From assembly GCF_016859285.1 (NCBI RefSeq), contig NC_053403.1:3726948-3790947 (forward strand): a stretch of 64,000 bases of DNA, written 5' to 3'. Within the stretch, counting starts at the first letter, position 1. Every line of letters starts with the position of its first letter. The notes under the pieces are model-generated. The model was given only the letters and a program-made list of their open reading frames with translations, searched no databases and was not told where the DNA came from. The DNA is from Xiphias gladius (lineage: Eukaryota; Chordata; Actinopteri; Istiophoriformes; Xiphiidae). A program made the translations under genes and the position numbers. This document shows positions 11,601 to 24,800 of the stretch, piece by piece.

Positions 11601-14600
11601 TCATCATCATCATCAGTCCCCTCTTCATTGAAATAATCAGGTTTGTCATGATCGTCATCGTGTTCAGCGTCAAGGACAACGTCTTCGTCGTGGTCACTGT
11701 CTTCCTCGTCATCTGCAAAGTGCTCAGAGGAGGCAACAGAGATGTCCTCATCTGATTGGTCCAGATCAACATCATCATCCTCATCAGTGTCTTCAGCAAC
11801 TTTGACGTCTTCTTCCAGGTCTTCATCGTCAACTTCAACAGCAGGCAGAAGGGGAAGGTCCTCCTCTTCTGCAAGCTTAAGATCGTCAATATCCTCATCT
11901 TCCTCATCCTCACTAGTAAGAGTGATAGGAAGAAGATCAAGCTCCAGGTCGTCATCGCTGTCTTCCGCAATGACATCATCGCTATCCGACGTTGTGGCAC
12001 CCTCCGCTATACTATCATCTTCATCATAGTCATCATCCTCCTCTTCACTGGAAAGAAGTGCAGATTCACTGAGGTCTGAGGTATCAGTGAATGCATCATC
12101 AGTGGCATCGTCGTCGTCATGTTCTTCATCTTTTTCATCATCGTCATCAGTTTGAGTTATGCCCTCGTCACTGACTTTGACATCAGACTCAGAATGAGGA
12201 GACACTGCCGACTCTTCATCTTCAGAAGTGGAAACAGGTTCAGGAGAAACTAAATGATCATCGTCATCATCCTCAGCATCAGCAGCTGCAGGTTCCTTAG
12301 CAGACTCTTCTACATCATCTTCATCAGCAGCATCTGGCTTCTCTGCCTCTGCCTCATCATCTTCATCGTCTCCGTCCATCTCCTCTTCTGCAGCCTCCTC
12401 GTTCGATTCACCTTCATCGTCTTCATCAGTCTTTGGTGCAGCTGCTTCAGTTTCCTTCTCATCTTCCTCATCTTCATCATCTTGCTCCACCTCAGTAGCT
12501 ACCTCCTCCTCTTCTTCCTCCTCCACTCCTTCTTCGTCCTCTTCTGGTCCTTCCTCCTCTTCCTCCACTCCTTCCTCCTCCTCTCCTTCAGTTTCCTCCT
12601 CCTCCGCTCCTTCTTCCTCCTCCTCATCCTCCTCATAATCTTCCTCCTCCTCATATTCTTCCTCCTCCTCATACTGTTCCTCCTCCTCATACTCCTCTTC
12701 CTCCTCTAGTTCTTCCTCCTCTTCTGCCGACTCGTCCTCCTCCCCAGCAGCCTCCTCTTTGTCTCCCTCCTCTCCCACCTCCTCTTCCTCCTCCACAATT
12801 TCAACCACTGGTGGTTTATTCTTTGCTTGCATCTTTATAACTGAAAAATAAAAAGTTAGTGTCGTTTCTTACTATCGTAGTAATGAAATCTCAACATCGA
12901 GGAGTTTAGCAGATCTGCCTGTGTACAAATTATGTCTATACACTGTTTATAAAACTAGGAGTATAAGTTAAAGTGAATAGCTCAATAAAGTAGATTTGTT
13001 TTCAGATTTATGTTAACATTAATTCATTGGCTATGTAGACCAGTCCATTGTAAACTGTACCTATTCAGATCTTTTTCTACAGTTTCTTTTGATGAATAAT
13101 GGCAAGACAATGAAACACAGCCAGCCTCAATCTCACGGGGGTCACATCATACTCTGCGGTTACACTCACACTGTTTTCAAACTCACACTCCTGAAGCAAG
13201 GTGGCATGAATGGAAAACTTAAATCTTACACATTAAGAATATTTATTGTGCTGTAAGTGGTGATGAAATGTCAGATACTGAGGTGAACTAAAAATATACC
13301 ACGTACCACAGAGTACCGTAATGTCCCTAACTCTGTCTGTTTGTCGTTTGGTGCTGGGCAGGTAGTGTGCACTGGGTATAACCAGAGCTTATTCAGTGAA
13401 AACAGCTGCCTGCTGCTGCTGGAAACGACACTGACTAGAGTGTTGAGAGTGAACAAATCCGCAAAGTTGTATGCCAGAGAAGCAAAACAATGCGCTGAAA
13501 GACATTAAAACACTCCGTAAAGCTGAGGGAAACTTCTGAATCAGGAGCTTATTCCCTCTCTTTTCACATTATACACATTCATTTGATCCATTTTAAATAT
13601 ACAAATATAGATTAGTGCAGCTTCAAAAGGGAGGAAAACTAAGAGTTAATACAATAAAAAGGTTACAACACCAAAGCCATCGCTGAAATGCAAGAGGATG
13701 CTAACACTTAGCTTGTGAAGGTGCAATTAAAAGGAAATTAGCATCCAATCTACCAATCCAGCTACCTATCCCAGTCAAGAATTCAGCAGTTCCCATGTTC
13801 TTGTAGACTATAAACAATCAAGCTCAAATGTACGTGAATGTACCAAACAAAAGCTACAGACCTTTGCTTCGAGACGGTAGAAATTCCCCTATAATACAAA
13901 GAGAGAAATGGAAAATCAGCGTCACAACAAAAGCAAAATACAGATTAAACTGGATAAAGCACGCTAGAGTTTGATCCATTCAAACACACTACATTATCAC
14001 TCTTGTTGGAAGTTTAATATATCGGTGGCAGCAGTTAGCATAGAAAGTTAGTGACAAACAAAACCTTCTTACATGAAGATGTAACTATATTAGTGCAGCT
14101 AATAATCACAAACAACACATAGGTTTTTACTGTCGTTGAGTACTGTGATCTCCTGTTGTTTCCTCCATTAGTTTACTGTTACGGGGTGGGGAACAGGACT
14201 CATTAGTCATTATCTATGTAGAGTTAATCTACACAGTCCCAGAAATACAGCAATTGTAGTACCTTGAGTACCTTTTGCTTTCTTAATCTTCACCTCCATT
14301 TCCTCCTCCATTTCCTCCTCCTCCAACCATCTTGAATCTTTGAGATGGTTCATACATATAGACAGTTTAAAACTACCATCATAATAATAATCATCTGGCC
14401 ATGTTGTCACCTAGATCCATGTATTTTTCTCTATGGTCCCTCAGCCACACACTTTCTGTGAGCTTTTAACTAAACAAAGAAGTCATAAAGTCTTGTCTGT
14501 GAAGGTAGCCGCTTCTTGCAGTGGCATCATTATCCATCTAACGTCTTCATCTTAAGTTTTCATCTGTTGATTTCAGTTTATTAGGCAATGTTTGCTATCC

Positions 14601-17600
14601 TCGCACATCAAAGGTTTTGCAAAAAAGGCAAAGATTTTGGCCTCATTAAGTCACATCAAGAAAGATTGCGGAACATGTGCCGTAGATGGTAATGAATTAG
14701 TCGAAGCAGCATCTTTTTGTGGGTTTTTAAACAATCTTTGAGATGCACTTTAGGCAAACCAGACTTGTAACTGTGGCAAATACATTTCTGGGTGTGGATT
14801 ACTGGGAGTTAAAAATGACTTCTTCTTAGGGTTGTACACTCTAACTCCCCAGAGAAAAAAATCATGTGAAGAACAGCACATGTGATGAAGCGCAGTGTGA
14901 ACAAGACGTTCAGAAAGCAGAAAGCATTCATTTCTTATTCTGCAGCTGCATGATCATTGCAAAAGGAAATAAAATCCAAAGCTACAGTGATACAAACCTT
15001 TTTTTCTCACTGCGTATAGATTTCCTAGAGAAGAGCAGAGGGAAATGAGTAACTGTAGTACGAGCACTAACATGTAATAATTTGATCAGATAAGCTGTGA
15101 TCATGTTGTCCTGTTTACTTTATTTAACAAATCCAACGCGATTATGAAATAGCTCCGTTTTTTTGCAGCTTAATGTGTGTTTTTCTACCGTTTGTAGAGT
15201 GACTGTACCTTCGTCTTCTTCAGGAGCGATCAGGTTGGCAGCAAATTTTAATATTACACTGATCACGTTTGCTGATTCCTCCACAGCATCATTCACCACC
15301 TTTATGGGGTCTGAGCTGATCTTGCTGAGGCCTCCTGGTGGAGCAGGGACATAAATAGAGGCACACAATCACACCAGAGGATTTAGTCACTGATTTCGTT
15401 TGATTTACCAAACCGAACAAATACATAGCAATCATTTCAGTAGGAGCTTCTGACTCTTACATTTCCTCAATGTAGACACTGCTCTCATTCCTCTGCATTG
15501 AGGAAATGGCCAAAAACATAAACTCTATAGTAAAAGGTTAAGATGAGGTGGGGCAACAGGAACTGAAGTCAAAAAGCTGAAATCTGTATTTCAGAAATTG
15601 ATCAATTTCACGTTAGGAGCAAGGGTAACCTGCCTTCTAGTTTAACTACTGCAACAGGTCTTCTACACAGCATATTGCTGTGCAAATAGCACTTAACAAA
15701 ATCACACTGACCCTAGATCATCGAGTTACTATTCATGTGTTCTAATGTGCTTTTAAACAGTAAAAACCTTATAAAATTACCTCATGATACTAAGGTTTAG
15801 AATTTTCAACAGATTACAAAATAAGATTTCTGCTAGAAAAATATCAAATTTCTGTGTAAATGGCATTATGTACTTGATTTGAACAGCTGAATTTGAGCTG
15901 ACATCAACTCTCTGCTTGTTTAGAGGTTGTGCAGTTGTTTCAATAAACAGACAGCGAGGTTTACATGAGTCTCCCAGTGCTCAGTATGCAGTTGTTTCCA
16001 AGACAGTCTGATGAAGGAGGGCCAGTATTCCCAGTGTAAACACCATCAAAACATGATTTACTTTGAATCATGTTTGTCATTTAGATCCGAATTTCGAATG
16101 AAAGGTTGAGAAACTCTCAACTTGTGGAGATGTGAAAAGGAAGAAAACAGAATATTAGATTTTTGTTGTAGCCATGACGTGATATACATGAACTCTGTAT
16201 GCAAAGTATCAGTCAATCATGATTCCACTTTGGATTTTCATCCTTATTAAACACTTAAACCCTCAACTTGCCCATTCCCATTGTGTTTTGCATATCTCAC
16301 AATATTATTAGCCGTGAACGCAACCAGGTCTACACAAATGGCAAACATGCAAAGTAAACCCTCGGAATTATTCTAAAAAACGATAGAAACAAAACACAAA
16401 GGTATAGCCTTAAAATGCATTTTAAATCACTAAGGTTGAGATTTCAGAAGAGCTGGATTTCACTCGTTTTCTAGACAGGATCTTGTCTAGAAAATTAGAT
16501 AAATGAAGAACAAATCAAGTTCATCTGAAGTTCAAATATTCAAAACCAAGTTTTTCTGGTTTTCTGGAATCAAAATACTTGCGTTGGTTTTTCAAATATT
16601 TGAACCTGAGGTTTCTTATCCATACGGAAATATACAGGTAACACAAAGACATTTGAAATGGACAAGCTCTTTCTCCTCCTCCTAGAATAATGTCAATATA
16701 AAACCATGAACGTAATACCAGACAGAAAGCAGCTTGTACTTGGCATCCTTCTAAAGATCTACAGACTAATCTGTGAAGGACTGTCTAACATTGATAGCTC
16801 AGCAGTCAATGTTAGGTTGTTAGTTTTTCTATCAGCAAGTTAGTAGCAGGTAAGGTGCCTTGCCTCTATGCCCTGAATCCTTCAAAACCTTCCTGACGCC
16901 AGGAGGTGGGTGACCTGGTTGGATGAGAAACACAGTGGCCATAAGCAAAGACATTAAGCACAGAGCTGAAGCAAAAAGAGGACAGAAGGAGGATGGAAGG
17001 AAAGAAGGAAAAAAGAAGTGGTAGTGTAAGATAAAGTATTTCTGTGTTCACATTGTGATGGTATGATGATGATAAGGTTGTAACAAGCAGACTACTGCCT
17101 GTGACTTGGTAACTGAACATGAATTTGAATGAATACTGTGACGGACAGAACAAAAGAGAAATAGATATTTCTCTTAAAATCAATGCACACAATGATTTTT
17201 CCTCATTTTTCATGCATCCTCGTGTTCGAGATGAAATTGTGAATGTGGAAGATAATTAATCAGCAATATTGTAGTCTAGGAAAAATGCATGGACTGCTAT
17301 GTTTTGCTGATGCTAGGTCATTCCAGTTTTTTGCATGGATTTCTATTAATTTAAGGTGAGAATCATATGTAATAATTTGCAAAATGAAGGAGGATGTTCA
17401 TGTTAGGGTTAGAAAATTGAGTTGGACACAACAGAAATTAATGAAGTTTTGAAAGCATTGTTTGTTTTTATGTTATGTGGAGAAATGGAACCAATAGCTT
17501 TCAACTAAGTGATGACACTACAGATGAACAAATGAACAAGTAAAATTAGTAGATTTTTTTCATCAGGGCAGTCAGATGTGTTGTACAGAAACATAAAGAT

Positions 17601-20600
17601 AGAAGAATCATAGGGACATTAGGAAAAACACAGAAGAGAAAGATACGAAAAAAACCCAACATTTATGAAAGTTCAAAATAGTTAAAACAATGTTAAAATG
17701 GAAAGGAGAGAGGGCCACGTTCTACCTGTGATACAGATAGTGTCTGTTTAAAGCAAACCCCTAGTTGTTGTTGTTTACTGATGCTGCAGTATTAAATAGA
17801 TGCTGGTCACAGCAATCTAATTGCACCAAACTAATTTGTTGGTTTGTACTAGTGATACTTTAAAACAAATAAAACAAACAAAAAATTCATACTAACAGAG
17901 ATATCCATGTTCTCCGATTCAGAGAGCCTGTCCCACACTGCCTCTACTGTATGTACCGTGATGTTTTGCACATGACTTTCTGTCTTTCTGTTTGCATGAC
18001 AACTATGCAGACAAAACTGTCATTAATTGTACCGGTAGAATCCTCCTGTAGCTAACACCTTCTCAGTAGACAGCTACTTGTTCTTCTTGGCACTGTTACA
18101 TCCTTAAGGTCTATCTTTGAAACATAGTTTCCACATCATAAACTGATCCTCCATGCTGAAACACGGCGAGCCAAATATTTGGCATTAACACTTCTTATTT
18201 AGTTCTCAGACAGAGGCTGATAAAAGTGCAGGACTACATAAACAACAGCCGAATTCACAAAACAGTCAGTCTCAGTTAAACCTTTGAAGAAAAAAGTGAT
18301 GTAAGATAATGTGAGAAATGTGCAATCACTTTAAAATCTATCCTAATATACAAATCAAGTACAAAAACCCATGCTATGACCAGCATGTTACTTTAATAAA
18401 TTGCACTTTGCAGTAGAAAACAGATCTACTTAAAATCTCTATGTTACATCATACGCAGTATATTAGCGGTTGGTTGCTAAACTACTTGGATGTTAGACTT
18501 CTGACTCCTGAGCTGTTTTTGCCGCAACACTGATCCAAAACTCTTTTGTTTGCCTCGAACTGGAGTTACAGTAAGTTCTAACCCTCAAAACCGAGCCAAT
18601 CTGATAGCTGTATACAGTATGAGGCACAGCAGGTTCACATTTGGTCTTCTGGTGCCAGAACAGAGCCACGTGCCAACACTCAGCCACAATCTGCCTGATC
18701 TGGCTGACTAAAAGCTGGCTGTACCTTGTATGAAAATGCATATACTCCACCCAGGAGTTTATACATTTCCATACAACATGAAGATTTCCACAGTTCCGTC
18801 GAGAAGAGGCAAAAACCTATTCCTCTATAGCTCTTCCTCTGTGTCTGAGTCCAGTTAATACACCTCTGTATCTGAAACTGAGAAGCTAAGAGGTGACAAT
18901 GGGTGGAAGTACAAATGAACAACAAAAAACCTCCCATACCTGAAATGGTCTTGTAGTCCATCAGATCAAACATGATGACAAAAACACAAGACCATGTAAT
19001 GACGAGCGCCAGAACTAAGATCCAGGCCAGCGGGGAGCTGAAAGTAGAGCAGAGGTCATCTGTGAAGGTTTTCTTGGAGGTCCGTACAGACGAAGACCCG
19101 GCATCTCCAGTCTTACTGTCGATGACCATGGTGGTGGTGGTCGACGACCGTGCTGAGGAGTAAAATATGAGTAACCATGGTCAGATACAGTGCATCAAAT
19201 GTGGCCTTGATTACAATGGTTTTTTAATGAATTCATTTCCACAAATTCACACTGCTAGCTGCCCTGTGCAACCACCATTTTAATATTAGCAGAAGTAACC
19301 GTAGTAGCTATAGAGGAGCTATGGATGTAGTTATACTCCGTTGCCAGCTTATTAGGTACATCTAATAACGGATCATCAGTGTTAGTATTAATACTGCTGA
19401 TGACAATACATGACAACCTAAGCTGATATACTGTGTTCCTTTCAGTGTTCTGATTAATTTTGTCTGAAATGAACAGCTGGACCTGTTATACTCATCCAAA
19501 AAAACCAGTAATACTGAAGCACAATAAAATAATGAAATAATTAAAGAGCACTAAATGCTCTTTAATGTGAATGTATTGTATTTTAAAACATCAACAGCAA
19601 GCCAGAAGGACATTTTGAGATTTGGGTATCCCTTTTGGAAACTATAACAAAATCGACGAGTTAAACTTCTTAGGATCATCCATTCATGTCATCATGCTCC
19701 CCCCAAGGGGATGATTTCAAATTATTGTTTTGTTTATATGCAAAGGTACTCTAGAAAGCTGCCCCAGCTCCTGTATTGAGTCTTGGCCAGGATGTGTGGA
19801 AGCTGTTAACGAAGGCCAAAGACGGCCCAAGGGTGTATTGAACAGGGGTTGATATTTTTCTTGTCATTGACTGTGAATCTAACTCATGACATTTCATTTA
19901 TTTCTTAAGATGTCTCGTCAGACACATTTTTATAGTATCTGTTGCTCTTGCAGAGTTGACTGATCCTTTTAGTGTTTATTGTAGTAATTTGTGGTGTTTT
20001 CTAAAGTATTCAGAAGTGTAAATCTTCTGAGGGAAGTTCTTATGTAGTTTGGCGTAACTTTGGTGTAACAGTGAGGAGGTAGAAAAGGATAGTTGTAATT
20101 AGAGTAATTCCTCTGGTTGATCTGGCATTTAGTTACAGACATTAGAAGTGTATTTAAAGAATTTTGGCCACAAGGGCATGGGAACAGAAAAGAAAGCAAG
20201 CTAGCCTTGACATATTGCTAGCATTAAGTTGTTATGCTAAGGAGTTAGCAAACAGCTGCCCCTCACATACATATCCATCAGACACAGAGCAACATTAGCA
20301 TTCATTTGAATGTTGCTGTCCACTTGACAAATGTAAGTCCAATAGTTAGATCTGCTTTGGTATAAACCAACTTGTGAGAAAAAATATCTGGCTCTTTAAC
20401 TGCTAACATTAGATGTTTCACTTTTTTCGAAACTAAGCTAGTTGCTAACTGGCATTTGGTGCTGAGTGATTGGGGGTTGACTAGAGCAGTGAGGCGAAAC
20501 CAAGTAGCAAATAAATTTGCCCAAAGAACTTAAAGAGTAAAAAAAAACCCTCAAACCTTGGTTCATAATTTTCCTGATTTTGGTGTTTCATAAGATATTC

Positions 20601-21755
20601 TTGCCACCGGCAGTTGGTTTCAGTTCATCACTGTGTTGCCATAGCAACCCTTACTGGCAGAGTTCCATAGGAACAGCATTTTGCTATGGACTGACGATGT
20701 TAAAACCGCCCTCTTGTCAAATCTGTGACCAAGGATAAACACTGACAGGCATCTTTTGTCTACTCTCAGAACGCCTATGTTGCAGCATTATCTGTAGGTA
20801 TTTATTGTATTTGTTTTTTGATTGTTTAAGTGTGAGTTAGTTCGTTTAATTATGGGACCTGTTTAGGGCCAACCTTGCTAGCATTCTATTAGCAGTTAGC
20901 TAGCTGTCTGAGGCTAATGTGTTGCTATCTAAGTAATTGCCAATTAAAACTAACTTATATATTTTACTCTTTTTACTTATACATATTGGGATTTCTGTAT
21001 GTTTACTATTAGACTCATTAATGTGTTGTGCTACCTATTTGGACCTTATTTTGCTCTTTCAATGGTCATACTTTGTCTTTTCCTAGCGTGAGGGACAATA
21101 TACTCATTTGACCATAGTCTATAATTTTGTGAATCCTATTTCCTAGCCTTAATTAATTTCAACTTCACAGTTTCCTTCTGTAAAAACCTCAAACTCCTGT
21201 CTTTCAAAGTTCTTCTACTTCCTTGCATAGTTGTACATGCATAGTGAGGGCTGAGGAGAGTTATTATGCAGATTTGATATAAATTTTGAACAAAGGCAAA
21301 GTATTAATTAATTCTAATGCATATTAAAGTTTCTTGTTATGCTACACTATTTTCTCTTTTATAACAACTAACTACCCTTAGCTTCTGATAATTCAAACAA
21401 AGTAAAGTTCCAGTATTCATACATTTCAAGCACTCTAATCCACATTTCAAGTTACATTTCATGCCACAGGTTGTGATTTTCAGAGGAAATAAAGCGTCTA
21501 ACTGAACCTATGAGGAAAGTGGGTCAAGTACCATTTAGGGTCAGAAGATCAACAGTTAAATTTTACACCGATACCATAACGATTCGTTTTGTCTCATAAA
21601 ATCAGTCACTATGTAGTTGCTGGTGTCACTGTTTTAGGAGCTCAGACCACCTGTTGACTCTCTTCAGCTCAATGTTGGCAGCTACTGTATATTACTCTGT
21701 TACTGCTGGTTCAGACAGCTTAGCAGCACTCTAAACACACACACACGCACGCACG

Positions 21756-21826
<71 letters not shown>

Positions 21827-24800
21827 CTATCTAACCTCATTACTCCGATTCCAGGTCAGTTCAAAATATGAGTGACCACATTTGAAACTTCCGAGAGGCT
21901 AATGTGAGAACGACTGTCCTGATGCTGGATTGCTGGTATAGGTTTGAATAAGTGTGACTAAATGTCCTGAAAAATGTCAATCTGGCTTTTTTGAGGATAA
22001 GTCAGAGAGAGTAGCAAAAACTATACTTAAAAAAAAGTGCCATTCCTCTGCCTAGCTTTAACTAAAGTTAAAGTAAATTAATTGCTGTTTTAGAAAAATA
22101 ATACAAAGACAAATTTTGCCCATGGCAAATTAATGGAGGGCTTTTCTGCCATATGAATTACTTTTTTAAAACACTTTACCACACTGCAATGGAATTTGGT
22201 ATAGATACTCCTGATCTCTAGATGAATGACTCCTGAGGATTTTGGATTCCCCCTAAATATTAATCCAGTGACACCACTACGATTAGATTTTCACCTCGAA
22301 CAAAACTGAGCTTGAAACTAAAAACCAAATTGCTGGATTTTCATGTAATTTGTGTAAAATGAGAAATAAGGCATGAGTAGCTCTCATGCATCAAAAAAAA
22401 ATGCTCAAAAATATTTTGAATACTGAAGGTACGAGCTATAATATTCACTGTTTAAAATATGATCAGGATCAAATCTGAGTTGCCTAAAACAGTATAGGTC
22501 ACTTATGATTTGATTCATATACGAGGGAAGATGTAATGTATTGTAATTCATTAAGATTTTTAAATTGCTGTCATTTAATTAAAAGACAGAAACGAAACAG
22601 TCATAATACAGGTCATGTCATACTTCTCATGTTAACAACTATCGTGCTAGATAGCCAATGCTAACAAACAACCAGGCTAACAAAAACCAATATACCCTAA
22701 TCAACCATATGCCTTGATTCATCACGCATACATAGATATTTTATTATTTTATTAGCTAATTCACTGGATAAATTTGAGAGTTTGGTGTTAGCTAACATTT
22801 CAGCTACATGCTTGAACATGCTTGACGCCAAAGTAAAGTAAAGATAAAGTACATAAGCTAATAGTAAACTAGAATTAGCCTGAATTCAAGTTTATGAAGA
22901 GAAAGTAAATATCCTGATATACACAAACTTCACATAGAAACATCCCAGTCACAGTTAATTAATAAGAAGGCTACAACAGAAACTTGTCAGTCTCTGAGGT
23001 TTTGCAGAGGTTAAGATTTTTTGAGTAACTCACTATGCTACAGATCCAGAAAGCTGCACTGGGAGCTGCCCAGTAAAACCACAGTCTTCCTCTGATTAAC
23101 CAGACCCACGGCAGTTTGACTGTCAGTCATTGGGTAGATCCACTGTAATAGCTTACACGGGGCATTTCAGTGGCAGTTACTGAGTAAAGACAGAGTTTTT
23201 CCATCTAGCACTGTCAGGTCAAATGTTTTCTTGTTAAATATTGTGTTTTTTTTTTATTTTATTGGATTTTTATTGTTGTGCAGCAGTAAGGCAAAATCCA
23301 CTCTACATTTGCTCTTTTAGTGATGTAGTGCTAACCACTGAAACACTGAAACCTTGTTTTTCAGTTTCCCACAGGCACTCTGACTTTTCTGACACAGTCA
23401 GACAAAACTTTCCAGTTGTTCACAAAAAGAGTACCGAAATGAAAATGTTTAGATTGTCATAAAATTTACTCAGCAGATAATGTGCTCAAAAGGGGTGAGT
23501 AATTTTCACTCTGGTCACTCAGAGATCCAGATCCACAAACCCTCAGATCTCTGTCAAAATTACACACAAAATATTTAGTGAACTATTTTTGGACATAATT
23601 AATAGGCATTGAAATATTCATAACTTGTAAATCTCTCCTCCCCCCTTCAGTCTGATGCCTGTGTTGGGCACCACTCTCTGAGTGGTTTGATCAACCAGCC
23701 ATGCATGATTTCTCCCCTTATAGCTGACCTGTCTCCACACTGTGGACGACGTTTTTGTTGTTACTCTCACTGGGTATCCATGACAGCTCAGCTCAGAGCA
23801 GTTATATGGAGTTAGTTCAGTTCGTTCAGAATACAGGCACGTGTAGTCATAACATTTCCTCAATGAGTGCACAGAGCTGAACTGAGCACAGCAGAGACCT
23901 GTGCGACCCGGCTGGTTAAGCACGGTGGTGCTATTAATCAGGTTAGTAGCTTGACAGAAGCTGCTGTTTCCATGTCTCCAACTAGCCCGAGTGTTGCATC
24001 TGCTGTAATGTTAGAGCGGACACTGTAGACGGTCCATTCAGACAGTGTAGGATACAATAATGAGTGGGAGGAAATTGATTACAGGTCACCATAACTACAA
24101 AACGCCGACAACACATCCTACATACTACACTGCAGAAAAAAAACGACAGTATCACAGATTCCATGACTGTTTTACAGATTATTTGTAATCTATATTTGGA
24201 AAACGAGAATTTGCAACATACGAAATTAGGCACATGTTAGTTTCTCCACTTTTTTCTACTGGATTGTCTCCATTTCACAGTCACAAATTTTGTATTTGAT
24301 CTGCTTGCTGCCTCACAGACATCAATTCACTTCCTTGAGTATGGACCGTTTTTCAAACACTTTGTAAACACTTCTGACTGGCCTGATTTGTGCATTCACT
24401 GAACTGTCATAACCCCCATGTTTACTTTTAAACACACTTGCTGCCAAAAATTCCAGAAGAAGCCTTTGATATAAGTTCTCCTCCAAATGGTAAATGCAAG
24501 CAGCACTGTAATATCAGCACATCTCATATATCCACAGCAAAATCAAGCTAGAAGTTACAGTACATTTTCCAGAATGCTTTAACGTGAAGATCTTAGTTGT
24601 GCATAAGCCAAGTCACTAGTATAAATTTAAGGCCTGTTTATTGTGATCTCAAAACATGAAATTTTATGATCTTGACTTAATTATTGTAACACACCAAGGG
24701 GCTCTTATGTCTAAATGTTTTAAATGCAATAGTCTGAGTGAAATGTTGAATAATATTGTCATCTTTCACAAGATCAGGGGCTTCCACAATTTCACATTTT

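Noticed and set aside
12254..12709. A 151-codon plus-strand frame rich in Leu/Ile/Phe/Ser
   Set aside because: It is the antisense shadow of the acidic triadin exon: GAG/GAT repeats read as CTC/ATC. The minus-strand frame has splice sites and phase.
18680..19129. A start at the ATG at 19129 for triadin
   Set aside because: The reading frame continues upstream as SSTTTT to a good acceptor, and a separate exon at 26028-26046 supplies MTEAIE, matching the family N-terminus.
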